A DNA stretch of 64,000 nucleotides, taken from positions 62,001-126,000 of the forward strand of contig JACAFB010000047.1 of assembly GCA_013388545.1 (NCBI GenBank). The letters are read 5' to 3'. The notes under the pieces were generated by a model that had not been told where the DNA came from, did not search any database, and saw nothing but the letters and a program-made list of their open reading frames with translations. A program made the position numbers and the translations under genes. This DNA comes from Ignavibacteriaceae bacterium. GTDB taxonomy: Bacteria > Bacteroidota > Ignavibacteria > Ignavibacteriales > Ignavibacteriaceae. This document shows, piece by piece, positions 25,725 through 34,283 of this stretch (positions are counted from its first letter, which is position 1; each line of letters begins with the position of its first letter).

Positions 25725-26703
25725 CGACTTTTCTGAGGAAAAGAAATAATCCGATTAAAGAGGGAATGAGAACATTAATCATAAATAAAAATATTGAGGC
25801 ATTAAATCCAACTGCAGCCAGTTCGCCGAATCTGCCTGCAAAATAAACCGAAGCACCCTCGCGAACCCCCATCTCACCAATCGAGACTGGTGGTATAATA
25901 GTTTTCGAAAACATCACAAGATTCCCAATCCACAAATAATCTAAATAATTTGTGTGATGAGAAAAAGCAGCAATCAAAAAAGCAAACTGAATTAAAAAGC
26001 AAGCATAAAAAAGGAAGGAGATAAAAATCATCTTTGCAGTATACCTTTTATCCAGTCCTTTAAGAGGCTTTAAATATTTCAGCAGCGGATAAAGCCTTTT
26101 TGATCTTCGCAATTTGTTGAAAATAAAGTTATCCCAGAATGATTCTTCAAATAACAGCAGAATGATAAAGTAGAAAAGAACCAGAAGCACCAAAATAAGT
26201 GATGCCGATAAATAGATAGTGATTCCTTCAAATAAGTATAAAAATATTACCGATGAGATTGAACCAAACAGCACCACGATTAAAAGCGGGAAATATTTAT
26301 CGATCAAAGTAGCAATTGTAATCTGAATTATAGATTTGTCTCTATAAGCTATTGCTCTTCCAAAATACTCTCCGATTCTGATTGGAGTAAAAACTCCCGC
26401 AGTGAATCCATAAAAAAGTGATATAAAATTCTTTTTCCCGTTTGTCTCAGATAATATGATCTTGCAGGTCAAATTCCACTTAAGGTACTGCAGGTAAATA
26501 TTAAAAATACTCAATAATGTCGGAATGAATAAAAGAGAAAGATCTGCTTCTTTAAGAGACAAAACTATTTCATTAATATCAACAAAAAAAACAATGCTCA
26601 TAATCAGAAATAGTGTAATACCAATTTTGAAGCCAATAAGGACATAGTTACGGTATTTCGCCCACCATCTTAGAATCTTATTATCTTTAGTGTTTTCAAT
26701 CAT
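25717..26703 (-). CDS. Lysylphosphatidylglycerol synthase TM-domain family (flippase-like) protein
   Basis: A 328-residue polytopic membrane protein with about eight hydrophobic helices. It matches the AglD/MprF N-terminal TM family: GFTAGVFTPIRIGEYFGRA, ATLIDKYFPLLIVVLFG and the late PPVSIGEMGVREGASVYF motif. Members are putative lipid or lipid-linked-sugar translocators and often sit beside glycosyltransferases, as here. It overlaps the GT2 gene and follows the radical SAM gene by 8 bp. The transported molecule is unknown. Confidence 0.85.
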   Translation of the reverse strand: MIENTKDNKILRWWAKYRNYVLIGFKIGITLFLIMSIVFFVDINEIVLSLKEADLSLLFIPTLLSIFNIYLQYLKWNLTCKIILSETNGKKNFISLFYGFTAGVFTPIRIGEYFGRAIAYRDKSIIQITIATLIDKYFPLLIVVLFGSISSVIFLYLFEGITIYLSASLILVLLVLFYFIILLLFEESFWDNFIFNKLRRSKRLYPLLKYLKPLKGLDKRYTAKMIFISFLFYACFLIQFAFLIAAFSHHTNYLDYLWIGNLVMFSKTIIPPVSIGEMGVREGASVYFAGRFGELAAVGFNASIFLFMINVLIPSLIGLFLFLRKVDD

Positions 26704-26711
26704 TATAAATT

Positions 26712-27728
26712 TTACTGCTCAATTTTCATAATGTTGATTTTTAATCCTTCAGTGCAGTTGGTACACATACTAACAGATTTCCTGTTTTGAAGAACTTTAT
26801 TCCTGAACTGTTGATATTTATCTGCTTTCCAAATATCTGAAAAAGATTTTCCATTCAGAATTCCTAATTCATAATCAGCATCCTTATCGAAGCAGCAAGG
26901 CACAACTTTTCCATCCCAGGTGATTACAGACGTTCGCCACAAAGCGAAGCAATGATCTTTAAGCTTATTTTTTATCCTGAATGTTTCTTCATCAACTAAA
27001 TACCGCCTGAATTCCGGATTTTCAGGAAGGTATTCGATTGCATTTTTAAAAGAAGTTACCTGCATTGTCTTGAATACAACTTTATCGACACCAGTTTCTT
27101 TGGCATATTTTTTAACTTTATCAATTTGATCTTCATTCTGTTTCATAACTATGAATTGAAGTTCAACGAAAGGTCTTTTAAGCTTGCGTAATTTCTTTCT
27201 TTCCGTTAATGCACGAAGTCCTTCATCCGCCTGTTTAAAGGTTCCTCCGACCCGATATTTTTGATAAGATTCTTCATCCAGTCCATCTATTGAAAAAATC
27301 AGTTTATCGGGAGCGTTATCAAGTATTTTATCAGCATTTTTCTCAGTAATGAAATGACCATTAGTGCTTATTGAAACATAGATTTTATTAAGCTGAGCAT
27401 ATTTAATCATTTCTGGAAGATGTTTATTTAAATAAGGTTCTCCCTGAAAAAATAACTGAATATAAAACCCGGAATTTTTTATTTCATCAACCAGCTTTTT
27501 AAACTCTTGAAACTTCAGCAGTCCCAATGGTCTTGTAAGTGATCCAAGCCCTGATGGGCACTCAGGGCATTTTAGATTGCAATGATTTGTTGGTTCAATA
27601 GAATATGAGATTGGCATTCCCCAAACAACGGGTTTGCGCATTATCTTCGATAGAATGAAAGAACAAACCACTTTTATGATGTTTTGAATGCGTTTGAATG
27701 AGAGATATTTTATTAAATTTATTTCCAA
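26712..27728 (-). CDS. Radical SAM protein with SPASM-like C-terminal domain
   Basis: A 338-residue enzyme. The radical SAM 4Fe-4S motif is CNLKCPEC (CxxxCxxC) at about 53-60. Partial TIM-barrel motifs follow (QLFFQGEPYLN, VSISTNGHF, LIFSIDG). C-terminal cysteines (VVPCCFDKDAD and MCTNCTEG) suggest a SPASM auxiliary cluster. It is the first gene of an operon with a flippase-like protein and a GT2, so it may modify a lipid-linked or surface molecule. The substrate cannot be told. The start is ATG 27728; a divergent promoter region is shared with bshC. Confidence 0.85.
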   Translation of the reverse strand: MEINLIKYLSFKRIQNIIKVVCSFILSKIMRKPVVWGMPISYSIEPTNHCNLKCPECPSGLGSLTRPLGLLKFQEFKKLVDEIKNSGFYIQLFFQGEPYLNKHLPEMIKYAQLNKIYVSISTNGHFITEKNADKILDNAPDKLIFSIDGLDEESYQKYRVGGTFKQADEGLRALTERKKLRKLKRPFVELQFIVMKQNEDQIDKVKKYAKETGVDKVVFKTMQVTSFKNAIEYLPENPEFRRYLVDEETFRIKNKLKDHCFALWRTSVITWDGKVVPCCFDKDADYELGILNGKSFSDIWKADKYQQFRNKVLQNRKSVSMCTNCTEGLKINIMKIEQ

Positions 27729-27870
27729 TAATGATCAATAAAATTTTAGAGCGAAATTAACTAAATATTCATTATGATTAAATATCAGGATGGTCGAAAA
27801 ATACAGGATAAATTGTTAAGGATATTTCTTTTCATTACTTTTTATCAGCAAATTTTTAACTATTGGAGAA

Positions 27871-29499
27871 ATGATGTTCGTTTCCTTTGGTGATATTCCG
27901 GGCCATTACAATTTATTTCTTGATTATCTTCACGAATTTGAAAACGTTAAAGATTTTTATCCATACAGTTTTAAGGAGAAAGAAGAATACAGAAAAGTCT
28001 TCAAGTCAATAAGCGATAGTGAAAGACCATCCCGGCTTACTATTAAATCCATAATTGAGAAACAATATCACGGTTTTGATCTTCCCCCCAAATTGCAAAA
28101 CAATATATCAGCACTAAGTTCTCCAAAAACTCTTGCGGTTTGTACCGGTCAGCAGCTTGGTTTATTAGGAGGACCTCTTTATACTTTTTATAAAATAATC
28201 ACAGCAATTAAGCTGAGCAAGAATTTATCTGAACGACATGATGATTATCAGTTCATTCCTGTTTTCTGGCTCGAAGGCGAGGATCACGATTTCAATGAAA
28301 TCAGGTCAATCAATTTATTGAATGATATGAATGAGCTGACAACTGTTAACTATGGCGAGGAAATTCCCGATGATGACATTAAAGTAAGTGTGGGCACCTT
28401 AAAGCTGAATCAATCAATCAACCAGGTATTCGGACAGCTTGAAAGTGTTTTGAGAGAAACTGAGTTCAAAGCCTCAATTATCAGCCAGTTAAAATCTTTT
28501 TACAGAGAAGGCGAGACGATAAAACAAGCTTTCAAAAATCTTCTTCATTCAATTTTTGCAGAATATGGTTTGATAATATTCGATCCGCAGGATAAGGATA
28601 TCAAAAATCTTCTAAGACCAGTTTTTTTGAATGAAATTCAGAATTTCAGAACCAATACAGAAAAGCTTGTAAATGTAAGTGCAAAGCTGGAAGAGCTTTA
28701 TCATGCTCAGGTAAAAATCAGACCTATAAATTTTTTCTACTCAACCGACGAAGGAAGATATGCAATTGAACCCTATGAAAATGAGTTCCGTTTAAAGCGT
28801 AAAAGAAAAAGTTTTACTTATGATGAACTTATTGCACAAATAGAAAATGAACCTGAACGATTCAGCCCAAATGTTTTGCTCAGGCCTATATGTCAGGATT
28901 ATTTGTTCCCAACTGCATTCTATGTTGGGGGCCCGTCAGAGGTTGCATACTTTGCTCAGGTAAATGTGCTTTATAAATCTTTCAACATTGTACCGCCAAT
29001 AGTTTATCCCAGAGCTTCTGCGACAATCGTTGAAAAATCAATTTTATCTTCTCTTGAAAAATTTAATCTTCAGATTACTGACGTTTTCCGCGACCCTGAA
29101 GTTCTTAAGAATAAAATTATTCAATCTGTTTCTGAAACTTCTGTTGATGATGCATTTCTCGATTTGACTAACCAGATTGATTTATCATTTGACCGGTTGA
29201 AAGAAAAGCTTTTCGATATTGATAAAACAATGAGCGATTTGAGCAATAAATACCGAGAAAAGATATTTTCATACATCGAAGAGCTTAAATCAAAAGCAAT
29301 TCAGGCAGAGAAAAAGAAGCACGAAACAACTCTCAGGCAAATTGATAAAGTATCAAACTCTTTGTACCCGAATCAGGCTTTGCAGGAAAGAGAGATGAAT
29401 TTTATTTATTTCGTTAATAAATACGGTATGGATTTTCTTAAAAAAATCTATGATGAGCTTGAAATAAATAAATTTGAGCATCAAATAATTAATATCTGA
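27871..29499 (+). CDS. bshC: Bacillithiol biosynthesis cysteine-adding enzyme BshC
   Basis: A 542-residue cytoplasmic enzyme that adds cysteine to glucosaminyl-malate to give bacillithiol. Family motifs are CTGQQLGLLGGPLYTFYK, FWLEGEDHDFNEI and GGPSEVAYFAQ, and the C-terminal third contains a coiled coil (about 425-500). The length is typical. Two ATGs are adjacent (27871 and 27874); GGAG at 27863 gives better spacing to the second. bshA and bshB are not in the window. It converges on aroA with only 8 bp between stops. Confidence 0.93.
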   Translation: MMFVSFGDIPGHYNLFLDYLHEFENVKDFYPYSFKEKEEYRKVFKSISDSERPSRLTIKSIIEKQYHGFDLPPKLQNNISALSSPKTLAVCTGQQLGLLGGPLYTFYKIITAIKLSKNLSERHDDYQFIPVFWLEGEDHDFNEIRSINLLNDMNELTTVNYGEEIPDDDIKVSVGTLKLNQSINQVFGQLESVLRETEFKASIISQLKSFYREGETIKQAFKNLLHSIFAEYGLIIFDPQDKDIKNLLRPVFLNEIQNFRTNTEKLVNVSAKLEELYHAQVKIRPINFFYSTDEGRYAIEPYENEFRLKRKRKSFTYDELIAQIENEPERFSPNVLLRPICQDYLFPTAFYVGGPSEVAYFAQVNVLYKSFNIVPPIVYPRASATIVEKSILSSLEKFNLQITDVFRDPEVLKNKIIQSVSETSVDDAFLDLTNQIDLSFDRLKEKLFDIDKTMSDLSNKYREKIFSYIEELKSKAIQAEKKKHETTLRQIDKVSNSLYPNQALQEREMNFIYFVNKYGMDFLKKIYDELEINKFEHQIINI

Positions 29500-29507
29500 T
29501 TACAGCT

Positions 29508-30785
29508 TTAGCTTTTGATAGAACTGAGTTGATTCAGAAATTCCGGGTTCGATATACTGACACAATCAAAATTACTAACTTCACCTCCCTGCTGATTTAA
29601 AGAAGATAAAACAGCAAACGCCATTGCGATCCTGTGATCATTGAAGCTTTGAAAAACAAAACTCATTGGTTTGATTTTGCCTTCAAATGCAAATCCATCG
29701 TGATATTCTTCAACATCGATTCCGGTTAATATCAAATTATTTATAATTGAGCGGATCCTATCTGATTCTTTTTTTCTAAGTTCACTGGCTCCCGAAATTC
29801 TAAATTCTCCTTCTGCAAAAAGCCCTGCAACCGCCAGAACAGGAATTTCGTCAATAATATTAGGAATAATACTTTCGTCAATTTTAACATTTTTAAGATA
29901 GCTTTTTCGAACAACAACATCACCGGCAGGTTCATTCATATAGTTAGTCATATTTTCAATTTCTATTTGTGCACCCATCTGTTTAAGAATTGCAATCATT
30001 CCGGTTCTTGTTGGATTCAGGGAAAGGTTTTTGATTCGAATTGAGGGGGAAGCCTTAAATAGTGCAAGCACAATAAAAAATGATGCAGTAGAAATATCTG
30101 AAGGGATGAAATACTCTTTCGGTTCGGGATAATTCCCCATTGAGACTGAAATTATTTTTTTTTCATTTTCCCTGGTGACTTTTAATCCAAGCATTCTTTC
30201 AGTATGGTCCCTGGTTATTTCCTTTTCAATAACTGAAGTGTAGTCGTCAAGATGAATGCCGGCCAATAAGATCGAACTTTTCACTTGAGCACTTGCAACA
30301 CTTAATTGATACTCAATTGCTTTCAATTGATCTGAAGGATTTATCAGCAGCGGCAGTTTCCCATTATTTGATTCAATATTTGCACCCATCAATTTCAGAG
30401 GAGTAATTACTCTTTCCATCGGTCTGGCTGATAAAGACTCATCTCCTGTTATTCGAGCAGAAAAATTCTGAGCACACAAAACGCCGGAAATAAGTCTGGC
30501 AGTAGTTCCAGAATTTCCGGCATCCAATGATACTTCAGGAGCTTTAAATCCTTTAAATCCACATCCATTAACCCGGAGACAATCAGCTTCATCCTTGAAA
30601 ACAACACCAAGAGATTCAAAACATTTGCGAGTTGATTTCACGTCCTCACCGGAAGACAGATTGTAGATTTTTGATTCACCTTTAGACATTGATGAAAACA
30701 TTACTGCCCGGTGTGAAATTGATTTATCCCCGGGTAGTTCGAGGTTTCCGTTTACTTTTTCAATGTAATCAAACTTTTGATTCAT
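29508..30785 (-). CDS. aroA: 3-phosphoshikimate 1-carboxyvinyltransferase (EPSP synthase)
   Basis: About 425 residues. LPGDKSISHRAVMFSS near the N-terminus, DAGNSGTTARLISG (the PEP-binding loop), the ITGDESLSARPM segment and the terminal FNDHRIAMAFAV are all present. It makes EPSP in aromatic amino acid synthesis. The start is taken as ATG 30785, coupled to the upstream stop by TAAAGATG; an ATG at 30803 is also in frame but overlaps TrmH. No other aro genes are nearby. It is translationally coupled to the methyltransferase. Confidence 0.95.
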   Translation of the reverse strand: MNQKFDYIEKVNGNLELPGDKSISHRAVMFSSMSKGESKIYNLSSGEDVKSTRKCFESLGVVFKDEADCLRVNGCGFKGFKAPEVSLDAGNSGTTARLISGVLCAQNFSARITGDESLSARPMERVITPLKLMGANIESNNGKLPLLINPSDQLKAIEYQLSVASAQVKSSILLAGIHLDDYTSVIEKEITRDHTERMLGLKVTRENEKKIISVSMGNYPEPKEYFIPSDISTASFFIVLALFKASPSIRIKNLSLNPTRTGMIAILKQMGAQIEIENMTNYMNEPAGDVVVRKSYLKNVKIDESIIPNIIDEIPVLAVAGLFAEGEFRISGASELRKKESDRIRSIINNLILTGIDVEEYHDGFAFEGKIKPMSFVFQSFNDHRIAMAFAVLSSLNQQGGEVSNFDCVSISNPEFLNQLSSIKS

Positions 30786-30787
30786 CT

Positions 30788-31378
30788 TTATTTCTTGCAC
30801 CATTCATCAATCAAAGAATTAATCTGAGCTACGGTAAGCTCTGAATTTTTATAATAACCTGCTGTAAATCTTTGTCTGAAAGCTTCGTAAAGTGCAACGG
30901 CTGCTGCAACCGAGACATTCAGGCTTTGCACCATTCCGAACATTGGGATTGTAAACAATTCATCAGCATTGGCTGCAGCTTCATCAGAAACGCCCCTGTG
31001 TTCATTACCAAATACAAGTGCAGTTTTACCGGTCAAATCTAGGTCATACAATGATTTTGATTCGGACCTTAATGCGGATGCATAAATTTTATAATTGTTT
31101 TTTCTCAAATGATCATAACATTCAGCAACTGACTTAAACTTTTCTTTTTCAACCCACTTGAAGGCACTTGCAGAAGATTTTTTGCCAATCTTCGGAAATT
31201 TTTCTATAGTATAAATTAAAGATACAATTGGAATACCGACTGCGTCACAGGTTCTTAATATCGCACTTACATTATGAGGATCGTGAATATTTTCAAGAAT
31301 CATTTTTAATGAAAATTGGCGTGCCTTTATTACTGCTTCAATCTTCCGGAGTCTTTTTTGAGATTTGAAATTTCGCAA
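30788..31378 (-). CDS. SpoU/TrmH-family RNA 2'-O-methyltransferase
   Basis: A 196-residue SPOUT-fold methyltransferase. Motif 1 is ENIHDPHNVSAILRTCDAVG (Asn/Arg), motif 2 ALVFGNEHRGVS, motif 3 MVQSLNVSVAAAVALYE. The short length and N-terminal helix fit TrmH, which methylates G18 of tRNA in bacteria, but another tRNA or rRNA site is possible. It lies in a tight minus-strand run (small HicB-like gene, trmH, aroA) with 2-bp gaps. Confidence 0.88.
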   Translation of the reverse strand: MRNFKSQKRLRKIEAVIKARQFSLKMILENIHDPHNVSAILRTCDAVGIPIVSLIYTIEKFPKIGKKSSASAFKWVEKEKFKSVAECYDHLRKNNYKIYASALRSESKSLYDLDLTGKTALVFGNEHRGVSDEAAANADELFTIPMFGMVQSLNVSVAAAVALYEAFRQRFTAGYYKNSELTVAQINSLIDEWCKK

Positions 31379-31380
31379 TG

Positions 31381-31605
31381 TTAATTCTTATCGAATACAA
31401 GCTTGTAAATTGTAACATTCTGCTCGCGCCGGGATTTATCGAGTTTGAACTTCTTTGAATCTATTTGCAAATAGAACGAAGCAAGCTCAAGAATTTTATC
31501 AAGAGCATCCTCTTCATTCTTTGCCCAGCACTCGCATAATTTTAACGATGGTATATCAGCAATAAACCCATCATCAGTCCCGGTAATTACTAAGTCTAAA
31601 ACCAT
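31381..31605 (-). CDS. Small HicB-like-fold protein
   Basis: A 74-residue protein. The pattern DGFIADIPSL-x-CECWAKNEEDALDKILEL resembles the HicB/UPF0150 fold (degraded RNase H-like), in which a beta-hairpin precedes a helix. There is no DNA-binding extension and no neighbouring HicA toxin, so an antitoxin role is unlikely. It sits 8 bp after deoC and 2 bp before trmH, suggesting a conserved housekeeping accessory of unknown role. Confidence 0.6.
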   Translation of the reverse strand: MVLDLVITGTDDGFIADIPSLKLCECWAKNEEDALDKILELASFYLQIDSKKFKLDKSRREQNVTIYKLVFDKN

Positions 31606-31613
31606 AGAAAAAT

Positions 31614-32480
31614 TTAATATGAACCTTTTGCTGTTTCGCCGCTGATTATTTTAACGCTGGCGCTAGCTCCGATTCTATCAGCTCCGCTTTTCACCATTGC
31701 CTCGGCATCCTCTCTTGATCTTATACCACCCGAAGCTTTTACTCCCATCGATGAGCCCACGACGTACTTCATTAAGGCAATATCACCAGTTGTTGCCCCG
31801 CCTTTACTGAAACCGGTTGATGTTTTAACAAAATCAGCTTTTTCATTTTTGCAAATAATGCATGCTTTAATTTTTTCTTCATCTGATAAAAGGGCTGTTT
31901 CAAGAATTACTTTTACCAGAGCACCTTTGCTTTTAGCGGAAGCGACCACGGCTCTTATATCTGAAGCTACGTAATCATAGTTGCCTGATTTCAATTGTCC
32001 GATATTAATTACCATATCAATTTCCTGTGCGCCGTTTCTTACAGCTTCTTCAGTTTCGTGCTTTTTGTTTTCAGTAGTGCTGGCACCTAACGGAAAACCG
32101 ATAACTGTGCAAACCTTAACTTTTGTGTTACTGAGCATCTCAGAACAAAGTTGAACATAACATGGGTTTACACAAACTGATGCAAAGCTGTACTTCCGCG
32201 CTTCATCACAAAGAGCTTTAATTTCATCAATAGTTGCATCAGGTTTAAGCAGAGTATGATCAATCATTGCAGCAAGTTTTTTATCGTTAAGATGATCACC
32301 AACGCCCGGTCCGGCCGCGATTCTTGAAGCACCTGAATTAACTATATTTTTTACAGCGTTTGGCTGAGTAATTACATTTGTCTCCCAGCCTTTGCAGGAT
32401 TCATCTCTGTAATAGAAATCTTTAAGAGTCTTTTCGAGAAACTCTTTTGATACAGATTCTTCTCCGATTGAGTATTTCAT
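31614..32480 (-). CDS. deoC: Deoxyribose-phosphate aldolase
   Basis: About 288 residues. It splits 2-deoxyribose 5-phosphate into acetaldehyde and glyceraldehyde 3-phosphate. Motifs are [19 protein letters not shown], the [12 protein letters not shown] strand, the Schiff-base Lys in [14 protein letters not shown], and VKASGGIRS. The N-terminal extension of about 60 residues is longer than in E. coli DeoC. The start is ATG 32480, 4 bp after the folD stop; an upstream in-frame start at 32534 would overlap folD. It is co-transcribed with folD. Confidence 0.93.
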   Translation of the reverse strand: MKYSIGEESVSKEFLEKTLKDFYYRDESCKGWETNVITQPNAVKNIVNSGASRIAAGPGVGDHLNDKKLAAMIDHTLLKPDATIDEIKALCDEARKYSFASVCVNPCYVQLCSEMLSNTKVKVCTVIGFPLGASTTENKKHETEEAVRNGAQEIDMVINIGQLKSGNYDYVASDIRAVVASAKSKGALVKVILETALLSDEEKIKACIICKNEKADFVKTSTGFSKGGATTGDIALMKYVVGSSMGVKASGGIRSREDAEAMVKSGADRIGASASVKIISGETAKGSY

Positions 32481-32484
32481 ATAT

Positions 32485-33360
32485 CTAACTGTATTTAATG
32501 AATGCTTCAAAAGTATTTTTAAGCAACATAGCAATAGTCATAGGGCCAACTCCTCCGGGAACCGGTGTAATAAAGGAAGCTTTTTTTGAAACATTAGCAA
32601 AGTCAACATCTCCAACAACTTTATAACCTTTGGGGCTGGCAGGATCATCGACACGATTTATCCCAACATCAATTACAACTGCATTTTCCCTTACCATATC
32701 TGCTTTAACAAACTCGGCTCTTCCAATTGCAGCAATCAGGATATCTGCTTGTTTCGTATAGTATGAAAGATCTCCCGCGGCTGAATGACAGACAGTAACG
32801 ACCGCATTAGCATTTTCTTTTTTCTGAAGAAGAATGTTTGCTATCGGTTTACCAACAATATTGCTTCTTCCAAGAACGACAACGTGCTTTCCGGCAATTT
32901 CAATTTTATAACGTACCAGCAATTCCTGAATTCCTGCAGGAGTACAGGGATAAAATGTTTCTTTTCCTATTACAAGATTACCAACACTTGAGGGATGAAA
33001 TCCATCAACATCTTTAAAGACAGAAATTGATTCGATTATTTTTTCTTCGTTGATATGTTTAGGCAGCGGAAGCTGAACTAATATGCCATGGAAATTTTTC
33101 TCGAGGTTGTATGATTCGATTATCTTTAAAAGTTCAGACTCGGAAATGTTTGCCGGGAAACTTTCAGTTTTTCCTGTAATACCAATCTCTGCGCAGGCTT
33201 TGCTTTTACTGGAGACATAAATTTTTGAAGCTGGATTCTCACCCACAAGAATTGCAACGAGCCCCGGCCTTCTACCGGTTATTGCAAATTGCTCATCAAT
33301 TTTTTGTTTAAGCTCAGCTTTTATTTCGGCTGCAATTTTTTTTCCGTCTAAAAGAACCAT
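32485..33360 (-). CDS. folD: Bifunctional methylene-THF dehydrogenase/cyclohydrolase
   Basis: A 291-residue cytoplasmic enzyme of one-carbon metabolism that interconverts 5,10-methylene- and 10-formyl-THF. Motifs: [14 protein letters not shown] (with the catalytic Lys), [32 protein letters not shown] (nucleotide binding) and the C-terminal [15 protein letters not shown]. It heads the run folD-deoC-hicB-like-trmH-aroA, with gaps of at most 8 bp. Confidence 0.95.
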   Translation of the reverse strand: MVLLDGKKIAAEIKAELKQKIDEQFAITGRRPGLVAILVGENPASKIYVSSKSKACAEIGITGKTESFPANISESELLKIIESYNLEKNFHGILVQLPLPKHINEEKIIESISVFKDVDGFHPSSVGNLVIGKETFYPCTPAGIQELLVRYKIEIAGKHVVVLGRSNIVGKPIANILLQKKENANAVVTVCHSAAGDLSYYTKQADILIAAIGRAEFVKADMVRENAVVIDVGINRVDDPASPKGYKVVGDVDFANVSKKASFITPVPGGVGPMTIAMLLKNTFEAFIKYS

Positions 33361-33397
33361 TATTAAAATCCACTCTGAATTCTAATGAGAATAATCT

Positions 33398-34210
33398 TTA
33401 ATTATTATTACCGGTTTTCTTAACAAATTCCGGAAAAAGGATACTTTCAATCTCTGTTGTCTTACCGCTTTCTGTATCTGTTTTGAAGAACACACCGGCT
33501 AAATGCACCTCATTTTCGGCTGTTTCATACTTCTGAGGAGTTTGGTATAAGAACCTATTTATTGCTGCGACAGATTTCATACCAATTACTGAATCATAGG
33601 GACCACTCATACCTACATCAGTAATGTACCCTGTGCCGCCGGGCAAAATCCTTTCGTCTGATGTTTGTATATGCGTATGAGTTCCTATCACAGCACTGAC
33701 TTTTCCGTCAAGAAAATTTGCGAGTGCCATTTTCTCTGCGGTAGCCTCGGCATGAAAATCAATTATAACAATTTTGGTTTCTGTATTCAGCTTTTGAATT
33801 AACCATTCGGCTGTTCTGAATGGACAATCAATTGCTGCCATAAAGGTTCTTCCTTGTAAACTAATAACTGCAGCTTTCCCTTTTGGAGTATTGATCACTA
33901 TATAACCGTTTCCATGAGAACCTTTAGGATAATTGAACGGTCTGAGAGATCGGGGTTCTTCTTTAAGATAATCCTGAGACTGGTGCTTATCCCAGGTGTG
34001 ATTTCCTCCTGTTATTACATGAACACCCAGATCAAAAAGTGTTTTACCCTCTTTTACAGTACAACCTTTACCGTCAGAAGCATTTTCGCCATTGGCAATA
34101 ATCAAATCAGGTTTGTATTTCTGAATCAAACTGGGCAGCCACATTTGAACAAGCGACATTCCCGGCTTGCCAATGATATCACCTATAAAAAGAGTATTTA
34201 ATGAAGGCAT
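33398..34210 (-). CDS. YmdB-type metallophosphoesterase (TIGR00282 family)
   Basis: A 270-residue protein with FIGDIIGKPGMSLV at the start, NGENASDGKG, GGNHTWDKHQ, DFHAEATAEK and GTHTHIQTSD. These are all five metal-site motifs of the YmdB 2',3'-cyclic nucleotide phosphodiesterase family, implicated in RNA-related signalling. There is no signal peptide; it is cytoplasmic. It lies 37 bp upstream of folD and diverges from the DnaQ-GIY-YIG gene. The length is typical. Confidence 0.9.
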   Translation of the reverse strand: MPSLNTLFIGDIIGKPGMSLVQMWLPSLIQKYKPDLIIANGENASDGKGCTVKEGKTLFDLGVHVITGGNHTWDKHQSQDYLKEEPRSLRPFNYPKGSHGNGYIVINTPKGKAAVISLQGRTFMAAIDCPFRTAEWLIQKLNTETKIVIIDFHAEATAEKMALANFLDGKVSAVIGTHTHIQTSDERILPGGTGYITDVGMSGPYDSVIGMKSVAAINRFLYQTPQKYETAENEVHLAGVFFKTDTESGKTTEIESILFPEFVKKTGNNN

Positions 34211-34283
34211 GTTTTCACTATTTTTGCGATGTAATATATCTAAATTTGAAGTAAATAAAAATCAATCGCCATTGTGATTTAAA

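Noticed and set aside
31381..31605. HicAB toxin-antitoxin system
   Set aside because: Only a HicB-like fold is present, without a HicA toxin or DNA-binding tail, and it sits in a housekeeping operon.
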